DNA of 7,596 nt from Firmicutes bacterium UBA3738 (GTDB taxonomy: Bacteria > Bacillota > Clostridia > Peptostreptococcales > Anaerovoracaceae): NCBI GenBank assembly GCA_002372505.1, contig DFGY01000027.1, positions 1-7,596 on the forward strand, read 5' to 3'. The stretch's first letter is position 1. Each line of letters begins with the position of its first letter. The notes below the pieces were generated by a model. That model saw only the letters and a list, made by a program, of their open reading frames with translations. It searched no databases and was not told the DNA's origin. This document shows, in pieces, positions 5,820 through 7,596 of the stretch. The translations under genes were made by a program, and so were the position numbers.

Positions 5820-7469
5820 TTATGCATCTTCTCCGAAGAACAGTTTGATGTCATCATCCACATCACCGATTCCTGAAATACCGAAGTTTTCAACAAGTAC
5901 ATTTGCCACATTCGGTGACAGGAAGCTCGGAAGGGTCGGTCCGAGGTGAATATTTTTCACGCCCAGGTATAAAAGAGCAAGCAGTACGATTACGGCTTTC
6001 TGTTCATACCATGCGATATTGAATGCGATAGGAAGGTCATTGATGTCATCGAGTTCAAATATCTCCTTCAGCTTCAGTGCTATGAGCGCAAGTGAATATG
6101 AGTCGTTACACTGACCTGCATCCAGTACGCGGGGGATCCCTCCGATGTCTCCAAGATCCAGCTTATTGTACTTATACTTGGCGCATCCTGCAGTGAGAAT
6201 GACAACATCCTCCGGAAGCTTCTCGGCAAACTCTGTGTAATAGTTCCTGGATTTCATGCGTCCGTCGCAACCACCCATTACTACAAACTTTCGTATCGCT
6301 CCGGACTTGACTGCATCCACCACTTTATCGGCAAGAGCAAATACCTGTTCATGTGCAAAGCCGCCCACAATGCTGCCTGTTTCTATCTCCTTTGGAGGCT
6401 CGCATGCTTTAGCCTGCTCTATAATCTCGGAAAAATCCTTGACGGTTCCATACTCCCCATCAATATGGCGGCATCCCGGGTATCCTGCCGCACCGGTGGT
6501 CCACAGCCTGTCTTTGTATGAGTCTGCCGGCGGAACGATGCAGTTTGTTGTCATTAGAATAGGTCCGCCAAATGACTCAAACTCTTCCTTCTGTTTCCAC
6601 CATGCGTTACCGTAGTTACCGGCAAAGTGAGGATACTTCTTGAATGCTGGGTAGTACTGACCTGCCAGCATCTCGGAATGCGTATATACTTCAATCCCCG
6701 TGCCTGCAGTCTGCTCCAGCAACTGTTCCAGATCCTTAAGATCGTGGCCCGATATCAGAATCCCCGGATTATTCCTGACGCCGATATCAACATTCGTTAT
6801 TTCCGGATTACCATATGTGCCTGTGTTTGCCTCATCCAAAAGAGCCATACCGTCGACTCCGAATTTACCGGTCTCAAGTGTGAGAGCCACAAGGTCATCT
6901 ACCGTCAGCGTATCGTCGAGCAGGTCGGCAAGTGCCTTCTGAATGAATGCATCGATTTCCTCCTTGTCATAGAGCAGTGCATTTGCGTGCTTTGAGTAAG
7001 CTGCAAGGCCCTTCAGTCCGTAAGTGATCATTTCGCGGAGGGAGCGTATATCCTCATTTTCAGTTGCGAGAACACCAACCTCCTCTGAGGCCGCTTTCTC
7101 TTCAAACTCGCTTTCATCTGCATTCCAAAGCGCTGCATCAGGCAGTGCATCCTGATTGTCAAGCTTCATTCTGAGTTCTTCCTTTAAAGCCAGAGTCTCT
7201 CTGATCTTTGCAATTATGGCATCCTTATCGAAGTTGGCGTTTGTAATGGTAATGAAGAGATTTACCGTAACAAGATGGTTAATCTCCTTAGGTACTTCCT
7301 TTCCTTCCTCACGCAGTTTCGTCGTTACCCATGAAAGCCCCTTGGACACATAAATGAGCAAATCGAGCATATTGGCCACATCCGCCTTCTTGCCGCATAC
7401 CCCCATCATGGTGCATCCGGTTCCCTTTGCTGTTTCCTGACACTGATAACAAAACATCTGATTTTCCAT
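5820..7469 (-). CDS. hcp: Hydroxylamine reductase / hybrid cluster protein, class I
   Basis: Iron-sulfur enzyme of anaerobes that reduces hydroxylamine to ammonia in vitro and acts in nitric oxide and nitrosative stress handling in vivo. The 549-residue protein starts with C7-x2-C10-x8-C19-x5-C25, the [4Fe-4S] pattern of class I proteins, not the longer spacing of the enterobacterial [2Fe-2S] class. All hybrid cluster ligands are present at H242, E266, C310, C401 (the persulfide cysteine), C429, C454 and E489, plus the conserved K491; spacing tracks the Desulfovibrio protein. The long helical insert region of class I (about 60-190) is retained, so it is not a short class III form. AGAGGA (7478-7483) is 8 bases before the ATG. 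No Hcr-type reductase gene is in view, so the electron donor is unknown. It appears monocistronic. Confidence 0.98.
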   Translation of the reverse strand: MENQMFCYQCQETAKGTGCTMMGVCGKKADVANMLDLLIYVSKGLSWVTTKLREEGKEVPKEINHLVTVNLFITITNANFDKDAIIAKIRETLALKEELRMKLDNQDALPDAALWNADESEFEEKAASEEVGVLATENEDIRSLREMITYGLKGLAAYSKHANALLYDKEEIDAFIQKALADLLDDTLTVDDLVALTLETGKFGVDGMALLDEANTGTYGNPEITNVDIGVRNNPGILISGHDLKDLEQLLEQTAGTGIEVYTHSEMLAGQYYPAFKKYPHFAGNYGNAWWKQKEEFESFGGPILMTTNCIVPPADSYKDRLWTTGAAGYPGCRHIDGEYGTVKDFSEIIEQAKACEPPKEIETGSIVGGFAHEQVFALADKVVDAVKSGAIRKFVVMGGCDGRMKSRNYYTEFAEKLPEDVVILTAGCAKYKYNKLDLGDIGGIPRVLDAGQCNDSYSLALIALKLKEIFELDDINDLPIAFNIAWYEQKAVIVLLALLYLGVKNIHLGPTLPSFLSPNVANVLVENFGISGIGDVDDDIKLFFGEDA

Positions 7470-7487
7470 TTTACATATCCTCTTAAA

Positions 7488-7516
7488 ATAATAGATTTTG
7501 GCCGTATAAGCTTATT
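7488..7516 (-). promoter_or_regulatory. Weak candidate promoter and palindrome upstream of hcp
   Basis: On the minus strand TATTAT (7488-7493) matches the -10 consensus at five of six bases and sits just before the hcp ribosome binding site. No good -35 box is found at the right distance; that place is taken by a 10-bp palindrome ATAAGCTTAT (7506-7515). A poor -35 with an overlapping palindrome would suit activator-dependent expression, but this is inference from short motifs. Confidence 0.3.
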
Positions 7517-7596
7517 AAATCCTTCGATTTACTTTTCTCTCAGGCCCTTTGTTTTGTCGGATCTGCTTTATCACAGCCTTCTCTTTCACATATCTC
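7515..7596 (-). other. Possible 3' end of an unidentified upstream gene
   Basis: Two minus-strand frames are open from the right edge. One gives 26 residues ending in a stop at 7515-7517 with a lysine/arginine-rich tail (PERKVNRRI); the other gives 18 residues ending at 7540-7542 (DPTKQRA). Neither is long enough to recognise, and either could be chance. If the first is real, the hcp leader is only about 45 bases. Confidence 0.2.

Noticed and set aside
5798..5821. Plus-strand terminator-like CAGTT-loop-AACTG followed by six Ts.
   Set aside because: The stem is only 5 bp with mostly A/T pairs, and no plus-strand gene exists upstream to terminate; it overlaps the end of hcp.
7560..7585. Fnr/Crp-like half site TGTGA on the minus strand upstream of hcp.
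   Set aside because: There is no matching TCACA half at the six-base spacing, and it lies far upstream, possibly in the coding tail of another gene.

Overview
The window looks like chromosomal core DNA from an anaerobic Firmicute of the class Clostridia. The evidence is a class I hybrid cluster protein, a single-chain (alpha2-type) glycyl-tRNA synthetase, a short very basic ribosomal protein S21, strong AGGAGG-type ribosome binding sites and sigma-A-like promoters. Base composition is moderate by eye. I cannot name a genus from the sequence alone.

All ten genes I can support lie on the minus strand, so transcription runs from high to low coordinates. From the right: about 125 bases at the edge, possibly the tail of an upstream gene and then the hcp leader; hcp (5820-7469); a 249-base gap with a hairpin behind hcp and a REP/MITE-like 95-bp element; a HinT-type HIT protein (5213-5554); rpsU (4977-5156); then a tightly packed string of phoH (3922-4899), ybeY (3479-3931), cdd (3076-3453), era (2189-3079), recO (1443-2183), a UBA/DUF4342-like protein with tandem repeats (680-1426) and glyS (1-690, cut by the left edge).

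The stretch from rpsU to glyS is a compact version of the conserved Firmicute cluster for ribosome biogenesis, RNA quality control and DNA repair. Era and YbeY act in 16S rRNA maturation, PhoH is an ATPase of the same neighbourhood, S21 is a small-subunit protein, RecO serves recombination repair, Cdd salvages pyrimidines and GlyRS charges tRNA-Gly. Three pairs overlap (phoH/ybeY, cdd/era, UBA gene/glyS) and other gaps from phoH to glyS are 5-25 bases, suggesting one transcript with translational coupling. A consensus promoter for it sits inside the last codons of the HIT gene, and a hairpin between rpsU and phoH could lower downstream expression relative to S21. hcp is a separate unit for nitrosative or oxidative stress.

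The least ordinary items are the UBA/DUF4342-like protein with its 20-residue repeats, the 95-bp inverted-repeat element next to the HIT promoter, the promoter buried in the HIT coding sequence, and a TTG start for phoH. I found no CRISPR array, tRNA, rRNA or transposase gene, and no convincing new multigene system.
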